From the NCBI RefSeq assembly GCF_000730385.1, contig NZ_CP008849.1, positions 3,286,001 through 3,350,000 on the forward strand: a DNA stretch of 64,000 nt, given 5' to 3'. Source of the DNA: Alteromonas australica. Its GTDB lineage: Bacteria; Pseudomonadota; Gammaproteobacteria; Enterobacterales; Alteromonadaceae. The notes under the pieces were generated by a model. The model saw only the letters and a list, made by a program, of their open reading frames with translations. It did not search any database and was not told the origin of the DNA. A program made the position numbers and the translations under genes. Positions 45,301-54,815 of this stretch are shown here, piece after piece; position 1 is the first letter of the stretch; the number at the start of each line of letters is the position of its first letter.

Positions 45301-46800
45301 CAGGTTAACCCCACCGCGCTTATCTCTGTGAAACTGGTTTCTGAACCGGGTGTAGGTACGATTGCCACCGGTGTAGCCAAAGCCTATGCCGATTTAATTA
45401 CGGTATCTGGATATGATGGCGGTACGGGTGCAAGCCCACTTACTTCTGTGAAGTATGCCGGTAGCCCATTTGAACTTGGCCTGTCAGAAACGCAACAAGC
45501 GCTCATCGAAAATGGCTTACGCCATAAGGTGCGAGTACAAACTGACGGTGGCTTGAAAACAGGTTTAGACGTAGTAAAAGCCGGTATTTTAGGTGCTGAG
45601 AGCTTCGGTTTTGGTACTGGGCCGATGGTGGCACTGGGTTGTAAGTACCTACGTATTTGTCATCTCAATAACTGTGCGACTGGTGTAGCAACGCAAGATC
45701 AAAAACTTCGGGACGATCACTTCATTGGTCTACCTGAGATGGTCATGAATTACTTTAAATTTATTGCCCAAGAAGTACGTGAAATCATGGCTGCCATGGG
45801 CGTGAAGAAATTCGACGACCTTGTTGGTCGTACCGAACTTCTGAAAGTTATTGATGGCATTACGGCTAAACAGAATCGACTGGATTTGTCTCCCCTGTTA
45901 GCCCAGCCAAAAGCGGGTGAACATACACGCTTGTTCTGTTCGCAAACCACTAACGCGCCCGTTGATAAAGGCGAGTTAAACGCGCAAATGCTAAAAGATG
46001 CGCAAGATGCCGTGGTGAACAGCAAGTCGATAAACCTTAAGTATGCGGTTCGCAATACAGACCGCTCTGTGGGTGCATTGCTGTCTGGTGAAATTGCGAA
46101 ACATCACGGTAATCACGACTTTGAAGACACCCCGATTAAGGTTGAATTGACCGGTACAGTGGGGCAAAGCTTCGGCGTTTGGAACGCTGGCGGTCTTCAT
46201 ATGCACCTTATTGGCGATGCCAATGACTACGTGGGTAAAGGTATGACAGGCGGTAAGCTTGTGATTAATCCGCCTAGAGGTGTTGAGTACAACGCACATG
46301 AAAGTTCAAGCATGGGTAACACCTGCTTGTACGGCGCTACTGGCGGGAAATTATTTGCTGCTGGTCGTGCAGGTGAACGTTTTGGGGTTCGTAACTCTGG
46401 TGCTATTGCCGTGGTTGAAGGTATTGGTGATAACGGTTGTGAATACATGACCGGTGGTATTGTTGCTGTACTAGGCCCTGTAGGCGTCAACTTTGGTGCG
46501 GGTATGACAGGTGGATTTGCTTATCTGATGGATGACAATGACGACCTTGATAATCGTGTGAATGCCGAATTGGTTGATGTCATGCCAGTCGAAGACAAAG
46601 CCATTTTGGTTGAGCACCTACGTGGCCTAATCAACCAGCATTATGAAGAAACCGGTAGCGATCACTCATTGTCGTTGCTAACCGATTTCGCCGCTACGCT
46701 TAAACGCTTTAAGCTTATTAAGCCAAAAACCAGTGATGTGAAAAATCTACTTGGCCACATCAGTCGTTCTAGCGCGGAATTGCGCATTCAGGCGCAATAG
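42334..46800 (+). CDS. gltB: Glutamate synthase (NADPH) large subunit
   Basis: A 1488-residue enzyme. The first 12 residues are a propeptide; Cys13 in DNCGFGLIAHT becomes the N-terminal nucleophile of the class-II glutaminase domain (to about 420). A central domain and the FMN-binding synthase domain (about 800-1200) follow, with the 3Fe-4S ligands Cys1103, Cys1109 and Cys1114 in CKYLRICHLNNCATG, and the beta-helix domain ends the protein with GMTGGKLVINPP and repeated glycine motifs. It makes two glutamates from glutamine and 2-oxoglutarate. GltD follows 15 bp later. Confidence 0.96.
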   Translation: MSLYNPNDSRDNCGFGLIAHTHGEASHELVTTAIHGLDRMQHRGGIAADGKTGDGCGLLLQKPDAFFHAIADENGWKLSKKYGVGMIFLSQDPVLAQTSREVLNEELEKETLSVVGWREVPVDHSVLGELAATGVPQIEQVFVNAPAGWRKRDLERRLYMVRRRVEKRLETDPDFYVACLSGLVTIYKGLVMPKDLPAFYHDLADERMKSAICVFHQRFSTNTLPRWPLAQPFRFLAHNGEINTIKGNRDWAMARAAKFSTPLIPDLKDAAPFVNTEGSDSSSLDNMLELFLAGGMDLFRAMRLLVPPAYQNNKTMDDDLRAFYEFNSMHMEPWDGPAGIVLTNGRHVACNLDRNGLRPARYVITKNGFITLASEIGIWDYEQSDVIEKGRVGPGEMLAVDTYTGKIWRSTEIDEDLKARHPYKEWLDKHIRHLTPIEQLDASQIGKRMFNDDTMSVYHKLYNYSYEEIQQVIKVLAKDGQEAVGSMGDDTPMAVMSSKQRTVYDYFRQQFAQVTNPPIDPLRENHVMSLATCIGREQNVFSETSGYADRVLFESPILLYTDLKQLREFNPENYYSEVIELQYAPQEGLKKAIERICNEVEMLVKNKRAAFVILSDRNIKQNRLVIPAAMAVGAVQRRLVEKSLRCDANVVVETASARDPHHFAVLIGLGATAVYPFLAYETIEQLCEKGELDISPMQATLNYRKGINKGLYKIMSKMGISTVASYRSSKLFEAVGVNNEVMELCFKGVTSRIQGAGFDDFHQDIINLNRVAWLKRKSVGHGGLLKYVHGGEYHAYNPDVVSTLQKAVVSGEYSDYQQYAKLVNERSPAHIRDLLALNPDCDAIDVSEVEAPENLFPRFDTAAMSIGALSPEAHEALAIAMNRLGGQSNSGEGGEHPSRFGTEKNSKIKQVASGRFGVTPHYLVNANVIQIKVAQGAKPGEGGQLPGDKVNKYIAQLRFSVPGVTLISPPPHHDIYSIEDLAQLIFDLKQVNPTALISVKLVSEPGVGTIATGVAKAYADLITVSGYDGGTGASPLTSVKYAGSPFELGLSETQQALIENGLRHKVRVQTDGGLKTGLDVVKAGILGAESFGFGTGPMVALGCKYLRICHLNNCATGVATQDQKLRDDHFIGLPEMVMNYFKFIAQEVREIMAAMGVKKFDDLVGRTELLKVIDGITAKQNRLDLSPLLAQPKAGEHTRLFCSQTTNAPVDKGELNAQMLKDAQDAVVNSKSINLKYAVRNTDRSVGALLSGEIAKHHGNHDFEDTPIKVELTGTVGQSFGVWNAGGLHMHLIGDANDYVGKGMTGGKLVINPPRGVEYNAHESSSMGNTCLYGATGGKLFAAGRAGERFGVRNSGAIAVVEGIGDNGCEYMTGGIVAVLGPVGVNFGAGMTGGFAYLMDDNDDLDNRVNAELVDVMPVEDKAILVEHLRGLINQHYEETGSDHSLSLLTDFAATLKRFKLIKPKTSDVKNLLGHISRSSAELRIQAQ

Positions 46801-48231
<1,431 letters not shown>

Positions 48232-48273
48232 CCGCGTTATTGGTCCACATGGCTCGTTGTAATTAGCCTATAT

Positions 48274-48299
48274 AAAAGCTCGCTCCGGCGAGCTTTTTT
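48274..48299 (+). terminator. Rho-independent terminator of gltBD
   Basis: AAAAGCTCGC and GCGAGCTTTT form a perfect 10-bp stem with a TCCG tetraloop and a T-run, 43 bp after the gltD stop. Confidence 0.9.
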
Positions 48300-48556
48300 G
48301 TGGGTATAAACAATAGAACATTCTCATCATCCATAAAAGTCGCTGTCAAAATTCCTTTGGTATTTGATAAGCCATTCAATGCCCAGTGTGAGTATTTCAA
48401 AGAGGCGTGATGGGGGATGAAAACCCCGTTCACAAATCGCTTAACCTCATACCCATTATGTTATGAACATACCTAGTGCCCCCATTTATCTTTTGCGCTT
48501 GTGTAGCGAGCCCACTATTATCGATTCAAAGAATCGATTATTGGTTAACAAGCATA
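48300..48556. other. Intergenic region downstream of gltD terminator
   Basis: About 257 bp without a convincing gene or palindrome. An in-frame GTG at 48476 could extend the next gene by 27 codons, but that N-terminus is not a good signal peptide. Nothing else is seen. Confidence 0.4.
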
Positions 48557-48952
48557 ATGACGAGCGGTTTACGTAAAAGCATCAATCTAGTTTTACTTAG
48601 CAGGCTAGTAGTGGCGAGCCACGCTCTAGCCGATACTATGACCACAAACGGTTCATTCAATGTACCTGTTACTCAGTCTTGCCCTACTTCCTTTTTTGAC
48701 GTCTCGCTAATGACCGATGCCCGTCAGTGTCAGCAATTCGACGATAGCTTACCCGCTAGCTTAGTCTATTTCACAAAACGCTCCCCAGAACAGGTAATTA
48801 CCTTCTATCAAAATACCTACCCGCAATGGGTTGTAACCCCCCCTGTTAACCATCGCACCATGCTTACCGCTGCAGATGATTCGGTTCGTATTGTGGTATC
48901 GCCAGACAGTTTGGGCACTCAAGTTGATGTGCTCATCATCCAACAGCCCTAG
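48557..48952 (+). CDS. Small predicted secreted protein, unknown function
   Basis: The ATG at 48557 gives 131 residues with a plausible signal peptide (MTSGLRKSINLVLL followed by ASHALA). The mature part has two cysteines (QSCPTSF and ARQCQQF), which could form a disulphide, and ends with a short alpha/beta domain containing TKRSPEQVITFYQNTYPQW. That motif recalls small periplasmic proteins in which a helix follows SPEEV. I do not recognise the family. No clear ribosome binding site was found. Confidence 0.55.
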   Translation: MTSGLRKSINLVLLSRLVVASHALADTMTTNGSFNVPVTQSCPTSFFDVSLMTDARQCQQFDDSLPASLVYFTKRSPEQVITFYQNTYPQWVVTPPVNHRTMLTAADDSVRIVVSPDSLGTQVDVLIIQQP

Positions 48953-49040
48953 CCTAGCTGCGGTTAACACTTCAACATCTCTCTCCTCGTTCAATGTGGC
49001 ACCGCCTTTGCAAATTCTTTCTCGAACCCCAAAGGTGTCA

Positions 49041-49065
49041 AAAAAAGCGTCATTTTTATGACGCA
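49041..49065 (-). terminator. Leftward terminator-like hairpin
   Basis: GCGTCAT (49048-49054) and ATGACGC (49059-49065) form a perfect 7-bp stem with a TTTT loop. Read on the minus strand it is followed by seven T residues, so it would stop leftward transcription. Flanking genes both run rightward, and on the plus strand there is no T-run. Confidence 0.45.
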
Positions 49066-49093
49066 CATTACACGTTGATATGCGAGGATTACG

Positions 49094-49681
49094 ATGGAAC
49101 TGGCAATTATTTTAATGATGTTACTTATTGTTGTGGCATTGGGCGCTATTAAACTGTCTGATGGCGGCGTTGCCTTCCCTTTTAGACGAAAGCCTCAACT
49201 TTTTACTCCCGTTGAGCACTCATTCTTAAACTTAATTGAACAAGCCATGGGACGAGAATTCAGAATTGTGTGTCGCGTTAAACTCAGCGACATTGTTTCT
49301 GTACGCCAATCGACGAATAAGAAAACGGCGAGCCAAGCGCTGTCCCGCGCATCATCTCGACAACTCGACTTTGTTTTAGTCGACAAGCACGACATGAGCC
49401 CAATACTGGCCATCGACTTGGTACATAACCAAGGTAAAGAGGGTTATAAAACTCAGCGTGACTGGTTTGTCTCTGGCGCACTTGATGCCGCTGGTGTGCC
49501 CCACGCAAGAATTAAAGTAAAATCTGGCTACAGTGTGGATGACATTCGAGAGTGTCTAGAAAACAAACTAATTCCTTATCGCCGTGTGCAACAAAAGCTT
49601 TCGCAAGTACCCACACACAATCCAGAGCCGACGAAACGCCCAACCCGTCCAATTCGTTCGAGTCGCGCTGCCGCTGCGTAA
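49094..49681 (+). CDS. DUF2726-domain protein with N-terminal membrane anchor
   Basis: A 195-residue protein: one hydrophobic helix (about 1-22), a DUF2726 domain with FTPVEHSFLNLIEQAMGREFRIVCRVKLSDI and RQLDFVLVDKHDMSPILAIDL (in part), which resembles a nuclease-like fold, and a basic, proline-rich C-terminal tail. The function is unknown. GAGGATTACG precedes the ATG. A strong terminator follows. Confidence 0.8.
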   Translation: MELAIILMMLLIVVALGAIKLSDGGVAFPFRRKPQLFTPVEHSFLNLIEQAMGREFRIVCRVKLSDIVSVRQSTNKKTASQALSRASSRQLDFVLVDKHDMSPILAIDLVHNQGKEGYKTQRDWFVSGALDAAGVPHARIKVKSGYSVDDIRECLENKLIPYRRVQQKLSQVPTHNPEPTKRPTRPIRSSRAAAA

Positions 49682-49714
49682 TTTACACACTTTAGTATCC
49701 CTTAGTTTCCCCCT

Positions 49715-49756
49715 AGCCTTTGTTGCTCTCGCTTGTTACGGCGACAAAGGCTTTTT
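49715..49756 (+). terminator. Rho-independent terminator
   Basis: AGCCTTTGTTGC (49715-49726) pairs with GCGACAAAGGCT (49741-49752) over 12 positions with one U-G, followed by TTTTT. It ends the DUF2726 transcript and separates it from mtnN. Confidence 0.8.
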
Positions 49757-49842
49757 CCTACCAGTTAGGTCGCTTTCCTTATACAATTAGCGCATTCACG
49801 TGCAGTTATACGCATCATTATTATTTGGTTATTGGTAAAGTT

Positions 49843-50541
49843 ATGAACAAAATTGGCATTTTAGGTGCAATGGATGAAGAAGTGGCGCTACTGAAAGCGT
49901 CGCTGTCAGAAGTAAAAGAAGTGCAATGGAAGCATCTAACCTTTTATCAAGGCATGTTACACGGGGTGGACGTTATCCTCGTAAAATGTGGTATAGGTAA
50001 AGTTGCATCAGCACTTGCCACTACCGTGCTTATCGAGCAATTCTCGCCGGATGCTATTGTTAATACCGGTTCTGCTGGCGGTTTCGATACGCAACTCAAT
50101 ATTGGCGATTTGGTCATTGGAGAAAACCTCATTCACCATGACGTCGATCTCACTCACTTTGGCTACTCATTGGGCCAATGTGCCGGCATGCCCGAAGACT
50201 ATAAAAGCGATCCTAAACTCATTGAAGCCGCACAACATGCTGCCAATGATATATCAGGTATTCAGGTGACTAGTGGCCTTATTTGTACCGGTGATGCCTT
50301 TATCGGCAGTGACGAAGCCGTGGCGGCGCTGAGAACTAAGTTTCCAGCGATGAAAGCCGTCGAAATGGAAGGCGCAGCGATAGGTCAAACATGTTACATG
50401 CTCGACGTGCCATTTTTAGTCATTCGCTCTCTTTCAGATATCGCTGGAAAAACCTCATCAGTATCCTTTAAAGAATACCTAGAAACAGCGGCGAAAAACT
50501 CCGCAAAGTTGGTGATGGCCATGGTTAAAGCACTTGCCTAA
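49843..50541 (+). CDS. mtnN: 5'-methylthioadenosine/S-adenosylhomocysteine nucleosidase
   Basis: A 232-residue enzyme that cleaves MTA and SAH to adenine and the thio-sugar. IGILGAMDEEVALLKA at the N-terminus, GSAGGFD, VEMEGAAIGQTCY and SLSDIAG with the catalytic Asp are the family motifs. The start is the ATG at 49843; in-frame codons upstream lie in the terminator region. The CbiB-like gene starts 3 bp after its stop. Confidence 0.95.
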   Translation: MNKIGILGAMDEEVALLKASLSEVKEVQWKHLTFYQGMLHGVDVILVKCGIGKVASALATTVLIEQFSPDAIVNTGSAGGFDTQLNIGDLVIGENLIHHDVDLTHFGYSLGQCAGMPEDYKSDPKLIEAAQHAANDISGIQVTSGLICTGDAFIGSDEAVAALRTKFPAMKAVEMEGAAIGQTCYMLDVPFLVIRSLSDIAGKTSSVSFKEYLETAAKNSAKLVMAMVKALA

Positions 50542-50544
50542 CTG

Positions 50545-51486
50545 ATGGATGCCCTGTTAACTGATTCTGCCTACCAAAGCATACTGGTGCTTTGGTTGGC
50601 CGTATTGGTAGATGCATTATGGCGATGGCCGCTAAGTAGTCATCCACTTACGCTTATGCGCTATTTGGTTAAACAAATGGGCGCGAGGGTCTTACCCGGC
50701 AAAGAGTACCCCCCAAAGCAGCACTATATTTCCGGTTCTCTTGCGGCGGTAGTGTTGTTGGGCCCGCTCATTGTCTGCTTAGGCATGTTGGTATACATGG
50801 CTGAATACCCGGTATTTTTCGAGGTGGTTATCATGATGACTGTGCTCGACTTCGGTTACCAACGAAAACAATTTGGCAAAGTGCTTACCGTGGTAGGGAA
50901 AAACAAGAAAGTGTTAACCCGTGAAATATTATCCACCATTGTGGCACGGGATTGCGCGCGCTTAAGCGATGTGGGCGTGGCTAAAGCAGCCATAGAGAGT
51001 CTCTGGCTAAAGTTTTTATACTTATACTGCGGCGTGATTTTTTACTTTGTTCTTGCCGGTCCCGTGGCTGCGCTTACCTATCGATTGCTCTTGCTCACCT
51101 CGTGGCAATGGCATTATCGACACCCAGCAATGAAACATTTTGCCAAGCCGATTCGAACATTGATGCAGTGGTTAGTATTACCACCAGCACTGTGTGGAGC
51201 ACTGGTTACGCTCACTGTTTCCCATCCCGTGAAAGGCCTACAGGCCGTAAAACATTGCCCCGTTGGCGACAAGACGTCTAGGCTATTAGCCCTGTTTGGG
51301 GCGGTCAATAATATACAACTTGGCGGGCCAGCTATTTATCACAACAAAACGTTCCGCTATCCCCGAGTAGGAAGCGCAGAGTTAGTGAAATATTCAGATA
51401 TGATAAGAGCAAAACGAACTATCTTAAGTGCTATGTGGGTCGTGGTTTCTATATCATCACTTTTATTGTTATCAAAGACGCTTTAG
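50545..51486 (+). CDS. CobD/CbiB-like membrane protein, degenerate
   Basis: A 313-residue inner-membrane protein with about five hydrophobic segments. VLVDALWRWPLSSHPLTLMRYLVKQMG recalls the DLLLGDP..HPV..IG start of CbiB (in part), and IVARDCARLSDVGVAKAAIES recalls its GRDT...AAIES region. However, the AENxxDG motif that should follow is replaced by LWLKFLYL. It is therefore a CbiB relative that probably lacks adenosylcobinamide-phosphate synthase activity. It starts 3 bp after mtnN and is co-transcribed. No other cobalamin genes are nearby. Confidence 0.65.
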   Translation: MDALLTDSAYQSILVLWLAVLVDALWRWPLSSHPLTLMRYLVKQMGARVLPGKEYPPKQHYISGSLAAVVLLGPLIVCLGMLVYMAEYPVFFEVVIMMTVLDFGYQRKQFGKVLTVVGKNKKVLTREILSTIVARDCARLSDVGVAKAAIESLWLKFLYLYCGVIFYFVLAGPVAALTYRLLLLTSWQWHYRHPAMKHFAKPIRTLMQWLVLPPALCGALVTLTVSHPVKGLQAVKHCPVGDKTSRLLALFGAVNNIQLGGPAIYHNKTFRYPRVGSAELVKYSDMIRAKRTILSAMWVVVSISSLLLLSKTL

Positions 51487-52008
51487 ACACAGCGTTGGTT
51501 ACCCCATAGAGGACTTTATTATCCTTGTCCTCATACCGTCAAAAAAGGGTTACCATCTCTAGTAATTATCAATTTCAATCAGCCCTACGCCCCATTTTCA
51601 TAGCGAGGGTAAATACGCTCAATTCCGTTCAAGTAGAAGGGTAAGAATTCAGATATTTAATGATGGAAAAGCGCCGAAATTCAAGAGCTAACGCAGCCTA
51701 AAAGCGCTCGCAAAATACACCTATTGCTGACCAACATCACTTCACTCCCGCAATCAATAAAGATTTATTCCAAATATGGAACAAACGGTTGATATATACA
51801 GATTATAACCGTGACATTATTTGAGTGCTTTTGCTTGAATGTTAAAGTTTTCACATCACATTAATTAAAGCTTTACATGACATAGAGAGAGCAATGCCTG
51901 CTTACAGCGCCTAGCGGGTAAACGTCATGTGGAAGCAGTCACCGCGCGCTTAAAACTAGCTGAATCGCCACCTGGAACTGCGATAAAAACCTAATAAAGG
52001 AAAACCCG
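51487..52008. other. 522-bp intergenic region before the RG-I locus
   Basis: The left part has a loose inverted repeat GAGGAC/GTCCTC (about 51509-51533) without a T-run. The middle has the palindrome TTCCAAATATGGAA at 51768-51781, shared with other promoters of the locus. AAAGGAAAAC just before 52009 is the ribosome binding site of the esterase. No gene was found. Confidence 0.5.
51768..51781. promoter_or_regulatory. Putative RG-I locus operator, site 1
   Basis: TTCCAAATATGGAA: arms TTCCA/TGGAA around a 4-bp centre. It resembles sites at 54615 and 58824 in the same locus (consensus TTYCAAATRTGRAA). It is about 230 bp upstream of the esterase gene. The regulator is not known. Confidence 0.45.
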
Positions 52009-53583
52009 ATGAGAACTTCAACGTTTATTAAGGCTTTATTTTTGCCAATATTGCTCTTGAGTACTTCAACGATGGGCGAAGAAGTTAGCCCCCTCACCCC
52101 AGCAACGCTATTTATTGCAGGAGATTCTACTGCAGCAAGCTATATTAATGCTGATCATCAGGGATGGGGAGCACCGTTCATAGATTACTTTGACAGTAGC
52201 GAGGTGAAGGTTGACAACCGAGCTCGAGGTGGACGCAGTTCCCGTACTTTCATCAGCGAGGGCTTATGGCAGGCGCTTATAAATGATGTCAGCGCAGGCG
52301 ATGTGGTTATTATTCAGTTTGGCCATAATGATGGCAGCCCTATTAACGATGACCGAAGAGCAAGAGGTACGCTACCTGGTATAGGTGATACCTATGTAGA
52401 TATTGTCAATCAACTCACCGGAAAACAAGAGCGCGTGTTTACCTACGGCCACTACATTCGCCAGATGGTCGCTGAAGTCAAAGCCAAACAAGCTATCCCT
52501 ATTCTCGCATCGCTAACCGTTCGTAATTTATGGCAAGCACATCGAATTGAACGTGGATCGGGAGAATACAATTTTTGGCTGTATCAATTAGCGTGGGAAC
52601 TAGATACCCCTTTTATCGACTTAACCAACGCAGCGGCAGATGAATTAGAAAAAATAGGGAAGAGAGAAACGGCCAAATTGTACCCGAAAGATCACACTCA
52701 CTTTCATAACGAAGGGGCAGACTTGCATGCCCGCTTAGTCGTTGCAGCACTTAAAGGCATGCGCCCCGCCCTAGATAAATCGCTTTACTCAGACAAAGGC
52801 AACGCCGTTGCCGCGTACGATTGGACATTTGTCCGATTGCCAGTTGTTAGCAACAAGAACCGCCGAAGTGTATTTATGGTGGGGGATTCCACCGTGCGTA
52901 ATGGCAGAGGCGATGGCCGCAATGAACAATGGGGTTGGGGGGATTTCGTGGAGGGCTGGCTGGCTAACCCTTCTGTCAATATCGTTAATCGAGCGGTGGG
53001 CGGCTTGTCTAGCCGCACCTTTATTACGCAAGGACATTGGCAGCGCGCTCTTAATATGATGAAACCCGGAGATATTGTATTAATACAATTTGGCCATAAT
53101 GACGCAGGAGAATTAAATGACAAAAGCCGCGCTCGGGGATCAATTAAAGGAATTGGTCCTGAGCAAAAGACCATAGATAACAGGCTCACAGGCCAACGTG
53201 AAACCGTATACTCCTATGGTGCTTACTTGCGCACCATGATTGGCGAAGCCCGTGCTCGCGGCGTGACACCGATTATATGCTCTCCTGTACCTCGCAAAGT
53301 CTGGCAAGAAGACCCTCGCCTTATCGCCAGAGCGACCCATAGCTACCCTCAATGGGCCGCTCACGTTGCGCGCCAAAGCCAGAGCACGTTTATTGATTTA
53401 CATTCGCTAGTCGCGACGCGATACGAAGAATTAGGTATAGAAAACGTCAACGCTATGTTTGCTGATCCACATACCCATACCAGTAAGGAAGGTGCAATTG
53501 AAACAGCTAGGATTGTAGCGCAGCATCTCGCGCCTATGTTAGGGCTTGCAGTGCGGGAAAAATTCCCTATGGAGTCAAAATGA
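52009..53583 (+). CDS. Tandem-domain rhamnogalacturonan acetylesterase (SGNH/GDSL, CE12-like)
   Basis: A secreted protein of 524 residues (signal peptide to about 22) with two complete SGNH hydrolase domains, about 32-250 and 285-515. Each has the full set: Ser40 and Ser294 in GDST, the oxyanion Gly in GGRSSRTF and GGLSSRTF, Asn107 and Asn364 in QFGHND, and Asp/His pairs in KDHTHFH (228/231) and DPHTHT (486/490 region). Such enzymes remove acetyl groups from rhamnogalacturonan so that lyases can cut it. The family normally has one domain. It overlaps the next gene by 4 bp (ATGA). Confidence 0.88.
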   Translation: MRTSTFIKALFLPILLLSTSTMGEEVSPLTPATLFIAGDSTAASYINADHQGWGAPFIDYFDSSEVKVDNRARGGRSSRTFISEGLWQALINDVSAGDVVIIQFGHNDGSPINDDRRARGTLPGIGDTYVDIVNQLTGKQERVFTYGHYIRQMVAEVKAKQAIPILASLTVRNLWQAHRIERGSGEYNFWLYQLAWELDTPFIDLTNAAADELEKIGKRETAKLYPKDHTHFHNEGADLHARLVVAALKGMRPALDKSLYSDKGNAVAAYDWTFVRLPVVSNKNRRSVFMVGDSTVRNGRGDGRNEQWGWGDFVEGWLANPSVNIVNRAVGGLSSRTFITQGHWQRALNMMKPGDIVLIQFGHNDAGELNDKSRARGSIKGIGPEQKTIDNRLTGQRETVYSYGAYLRTMIGEARARGVTPIICSPVPRKVWQEDPRLIARATHSYPQWAAHVARQSQSTFIDLHSLVATRYEELGIENVNAMFADPHTHTSKEGAIETARIVAQHLAPMLGLAVREKFPMESK

Positions 53584-54473
53584 GAGTCAATAACATAGGT
53601 GTTCGTGCCCATGATTTTGGGCAAGGCGAGGTAGCAGAGATAGCACACCGCATTGCGCAATATCCAATTAAATGCGTGCAACTAGCACTCACTAAGTCAT
53701 TTCCTTTTATACGAGCCGAACCGGGACAAATCAGTCCAGGTTTTGGCAATTACGTTCGCGACGCGTTTGCTCAATATAACATTACTATTGCAGTACTTGG
53801 ATGCTACATAAACCCCATTCACCCAGATCCTGTAGAACGGGAACTCGCCTTGCAGCGCTTCGAAGAACACCTAATATTTGCCAGAGACTTTGGCTGCGCT
53901 ATTGTGGGTACGGAAACTGGGTCTCGCAATGCTGATTGTACGTATCACCCAGATAATGCGTCACAGGCAGCCTTTGATGAGTTAGTGGTGAGTATAAAGC
54001 GCCTTACAAAAGTAGCTGAACGTCACGGCGTATTTGTGGGAATTGAAGGCGTAGCCCATCAGCACGTTATAAACAATTATCCTCGCATGACAGCACTATT
54101 AAATGCGGTGAACTCCCCAAATCTGAAAGTTATTTATGACCCTGTAAATTTCTATCCCAATAAGAGCAATATTGATCAACCTCAACTTATCGATGACGCC
54201 TTCAGTGCATTCGGTAATGCCATTGTGGCAATCCACTGTAAGGACTTTGTTAAAAAAGAACATCGTAAATCGGTGGACTTAGCATCAGGGACTGGCGATA
54301 TGGATCATGCTTACTTGCTCAATGTACTCAAGCAAAAAAAACCACACATTCACGTGATATTAGAAAATACCGATGAAAAAAGTATCCAGGCAGTATTAGC
54401 GTATGTTTCCCATGCGGCACTGAACACCGAGTGCACGGGTGACATAACTGATTCGGGATCACGTGCTACCTAG
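53580..54473 (+). CDS. Sugar-phosphate isomerase/epimerase (xylose-isomerase-like TIM barrel)
   Basis: A 297-residue AP-endonuclease-2-type TIM barrel. Likely metal ligands are Glu in GTETGSR, Glu in GIEGVAHQH, Asp in VIYDPVNFYP, His in AIHCKDF and Glu in ILENTDE. The family isomerises or epimerises sugars and their acids; the exact substrate is unknown. The ATGA overlap with the acetylesterase indicates coupled translation and a role in catabolism of RG-I products (rhamnose, galacturonate or the unsaturated uronate). Confidence 0.75.
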   Translation: MRVNNIGVRAHDFGQGEVAEIAHRIAQYPIKCVQLALTKSFPFIRAEPGQISPGFGNYVRDAFAQYNITIAVLGCYINPIHPDPVERELALQRFEEHLIFARDFGCAIVGTETGSRNADCTYHPDNASQAAFDELVVSIKRLTKVAERHGVFVGIEGVAHQHVINNYPRMTALLNAVNSPNLKVIYDPVNFYPNKSNIDQPQLIDDAFSAFGNAIVAIHCKDFVKKEHRKSVDLASGTGDMDHAYLLNVLKQKKPHIHVILENTDEKSIQAVLAYVSHAALNTECTGDITDSGSRAT

Positions 54474-54815
54474 GTGAATACGCCACAGGATAACATGAAA
54501 TAGAAAGAAGGCGGTCATAACCAATTACACGGCGTTCGAAAGCGCGATAGATTCACTGGCAAGAAAGCGCACATCAAAATTTCTGATGAAATTAAAAACC
54601 TTAGGAAGTAATTAGTCCAAATATGAAATTTTATGATTACTCATGAATAAAAATGACCACTTTTGATGGAAATTGTATTGACTAGACCCCTGTTTAGTCA
54701 CTAGCATGCAAATATGTAAACAAAATATTAATAATATGTTTACTAAAGTTGGTCGATGCCACTTTTTGATTACAAATGGGTTGAAGCCAGTTTTTGAATA
54801 AAAAACGAGGTCACA
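54474..54815. other. 342-bp intergenic region before the large TonB receptor
   Basis: It contains operator-like site 2 (54615-54628), a weak promoter candidate TTGACT (54678-54683) with TAGCAT at 54702, an inverted repeat GTAAAC/GTTTAC around 54715-54745, and GAGG before the receptor ATG. A minus-strand frame at 54612-54833 is not a credible gene. Confidence 0.45.
54615..54628. promoter_or_regulatory. Putative RG-I locus operator, site 2
   Basis: GTCCAAATATGAAA matches the site at 51768 in 12 of 14 positions. It lies about 190 bp upstream of the TonB receptor start and about 60 bp before the weak promoter candidate at 54678. Confidence 0.4.

Noticed and set aside
52785..53189. 134-codon minus-strand frame inside the esterase gene
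   Set aside because: Shadow of the second SGNH domain; codon pattern follows the plus-strand gene.
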